A stretch of DNA of 64,000 bases from Mixophyes australis (Eukaryota > Chordata > Amphibia > Anura > Limnodynastidae): positions 9,476,434 to 9,540,433 of the forward strand of contig JAVHZZ010000008.1 in NCBI GenBank assembly GCA_036250195.1, written 5' to 3'. Below the pieces are notes generated by a model. It saw only the letters and a program-made list of their open reading frames with translations, did no database searches and was not told the origin of the DNA. This document shows positions 62,172-64,000 of this stretch, piece by piece (the first letter of the stretch is position 1; every line of letters starts with the position of its first letter). A program made the position numbers and the translations under genes.

Positions 62172-62480
62172 AGGGGGGACAGCGATGTCATCAGGGGGAC
62201 GGGGCAGAATGGGGGAGACAGCGATGTCATCAGGGGGACGGGGCAGAATGGGGGAGACAGCGATGTCATCGGGGGACGGGGCAGAATGGGGGAGACAGCG
62301 ATGTCATCAGGGGGACGGGGCAGAATGGGGGAGACAGCGATGTTATCAGGGGGAGGGGGCAGAATGGGGGAGACAGCGATGTCATCAGGGGGAGGGGGCA
62401 GAATGGGGGAGACAGCGATGTCATCAGGGGACGGGGCAGAATGGGGGAGACAGCGATGTCATCGGGCGATGGGGCAGATT
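62172..62480. repeat. Minisatellite, about 8 copies of a 37-39-bp G-rich unit
   Basis: The unit reads 'gggggagacagcgatgtcat' then 'cagggggacggggcagaat'. At 39 bp (a multiple of three) it keeps frames open and produces spurious ORFs of up to 144 codons. Confidence 0.95.
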
Positions 62481-62936
62481 TGGGAGGCAGGGAAAGCTGG
62501 AAAGGAGAGGGAGCAGAATAGGCGAGAAGTCCTCTGGGTGTTGATGTAACATTTTGCAGTTCAGAAGGAGGAACGTGAAGAACATGGGATGCAGCAATAG
62601 ACGTAAGACACCCAAGTGGTAGAAAGTACAGAACATGGCAGGATAACTCTCCTCATTGCTGCGGGTTTGACATGTACGACGTTTCTTCTTTGTCTCTGGC
62701 TGATTATAAAGATGCAGCCGCACTAATTTGTTTTATTAAAACGGTTCTTTATTGTGTCCTGATTGTTTTGGGCTGTGCAGTAGAAGAAATCTGCCTCTAG
62801 TTTAAGACTTGTAATCCAGAATGTTACCATATGTGAGGGCAGCGGTGCATGATAAGTGACTAATACAATTTACAAAACAAGCATGAAAGCGTCCAACATC
62901 CTCTGAGCTCTCAGCCAGGGCCTCAGCTGTACAGTA

Positions 62937-63540
62937 ACAGACAGCTGGCACTCTCATAGACTTGTAATCTGCACTCTCATAGAGAGCCGTCACTCTCACA
63001 CATAGACTCGTAATCTGCCCTCTCATAGAGAGCCGGCACTCTCACACATAGACTCTTAATCTGCACTCTCATAGGCAGCCGGCACTCTCACACATAGACT
63101 CGTAATCTGCACTCTCATAGACAGCCGGCACTCTCATAGACTTGTAATCTACACTCTCATAGACAGTCGGCACTCTCACACATAGACTCGTAATCTGCAC
63201 TCTCATAGACAGCCTGCACTCTCATAAATAGACTCGTAATCTGCACTCTCATAGACAGCCAGCACTCTCATAAATAGACTTGTAATCTGCACTCTCATAG
63301 ACATCCGGCACTCTCATACATACACTCGTAATCTGCACTCTCATAGATACACTTGTAATCTGCACTCTCATAGACAGGCGACACTCTCATACATACACTC
63401 GTAATCTGCACACTCATAGACAGCCGGCACTCTCATACATACACTCGTAATCTGCACTCTCATAGACAGGCGACACTCTCATACATACACTCGTAATCTG
63501 CACACTCATAGACAGCCGGCACTCTCATACAGAGACTCAT
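62937..63540. repeat. Tandem repeat, composite unit of about 46 bp
   Basis: Alternating 'gcactctcatagacagccg' and 'gcactctcacacatagactc' followed by 'gtaatct' over 600 bp, roughly 13 composite units with irregular half-unit losses. Confidence 0.93.
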
Positions 63541-63541
63541 A

Positions 63542-64000
63542 GGGCCTGATTCATCAAGACATATATCTGCAGATTGTGAGTGTAGCGTACACAAGATCAC
63601 TCTGTGCATGTCCAGAACCAGGACATACGTCCGTGAACGCAGCCCTGTCTGCTCCGTCTTGGTACGCAAAGGACTCTTTTTACAGGCTACAATTTCGTGG
63701 AGTGAACTGGGTGGAGAAGGGACATTTTGCAGTAGCGAATTTACAGTAAGGGCCGTGCCAAACTCAAGTGCACACAACCGTGTCCGAATCCAGTTCTGGG
63801 CATGTCAAAGATACTTTGTTTATATGCCGTATCTCTTGCTCCAGCTACAGGACTAGACTAGTAGTGATGACAGTCACATATGCACGCTAGAACTGGTGGT
63901 AATCGTTTTCACAATTACCACCATTCCGACACCGAGGAGTCCTACACTTACACTCCGAATGTGTGAAAAAACAATTTAAATATAAGCAGACTTACATCCA
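63542..64000. other. Possible start of another GGGCCTGATTCA-type foldback
   Basis: 'agggcctgattcatcaagac' directly follows the tandem array. A partly mirrored block ('gtgcatgtccagaacc' facing 'ccagttctgggcatgtc') spans about 63605-63806. No opposite end is visible before the window stops. Confidence 0.4.

Larger units (their letters stand above)
49791..64000. other. Probable intergenic region downstream of ROR1
   Basis: No gene was recognised on either strand. The order of genes after ROR1 in other vertebrates (UBE2U, CACHD1, from memory) gave me candidates, but no matching exon was seen. 52060-53700, 55900-57690, 58620-59280, 59470-60180 and 61400-62160 hold nothing I can name. Confidence 0.5.

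Noticed and set aside
62115..62549. ORF of 144 codons with Gly/Arg/Met-rich repeats
   Set aside because: It is generated by a 39-bp minisatellite whose period is a multiple of three; it has no start context, splice context or known homology.

Overview
The window is vertebrate nuclear DNA, most likely from a frog. It carries the 3' three quarters of one receptor gene, ROR1, on the + strand. Seven exons can be read with exact GT/AG boundaries and matching codon phases. They encode, in order, an immunoglobulin C2 domain, a short linker, a Frizzled-type cysteine-rich domain split over two exons, a kringle, a transmembrane segment, and a last exon with the whole (pseudo)kinase domain, Ser/Thr- and Pro-rich tail and stop codon. 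The exons join into 882 residues, counting the Asp whose codon is split by the upstream intron; by recall the matching part of human ROR1 has 883. The signal peptide and the short following exon are not in the window and must lie upstream. The organism call rests on the vertebrate exon structure, very high similarity to ROR1 rather than ROR2, and repeat content that I associate with anuran genomes. Genus and family cannot be fixed by eye.

Layout: 1-5528 is intron upstream of the Ig exon, with Harbinger-like elements at both ends of its first 2.2 kb. 5529-5816 is the Ig exon and 6486-6516 a 31-bp micro-exon. 6517-29995 is a 23.5-kb intron full of DNA-transposon foldbacks, SINEs, LINE fragments and tandem repeats. 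29996-30123 and 33284-33601 are the two Frizzled-domain exons, 35258-35503 the kringle exon, 40785-40996 the transmembrane exon, and 45654-47078 the kinase/tail exon. 47079 to about 49.8 kb is the probable 3' UTR. 49.8-64 kb is repeat-rich and probably intergenic, with no recognisable gene.

The non-coding part is dominated by non-autonomous elements. Four foldback elements have exact 8-bp target duplications (hAT type). Several Harbinger-type elements have 3-bp targets. Eight copies belong to one short palindromic family that carries paired inverted CCAAT boxes, and six copies to a roughly 300-bp family ending in CAGGGGCAAACG. There are also tRNA-derived SINEs with L2-type tails, and CR1/L2-like reverse-transcriptase remnants. 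Four minisatellite-type arrays are present, the clearest being 20 copies of a 43-bp unit just upstream of the transmembrane exon.

I found no self-contained new biological system. The most useful observations are a Pro-to-Leu change in the APE-like motif of the ROR1 pseudokinase, transposon-derived sequence forming the splice-acceptor neighbourhood of a Frizzled-domain exon, direct repeats bracketing the kringle exon, and splice-donor, CRE-like and NF-Y-like motifs inside the hairpin elements.
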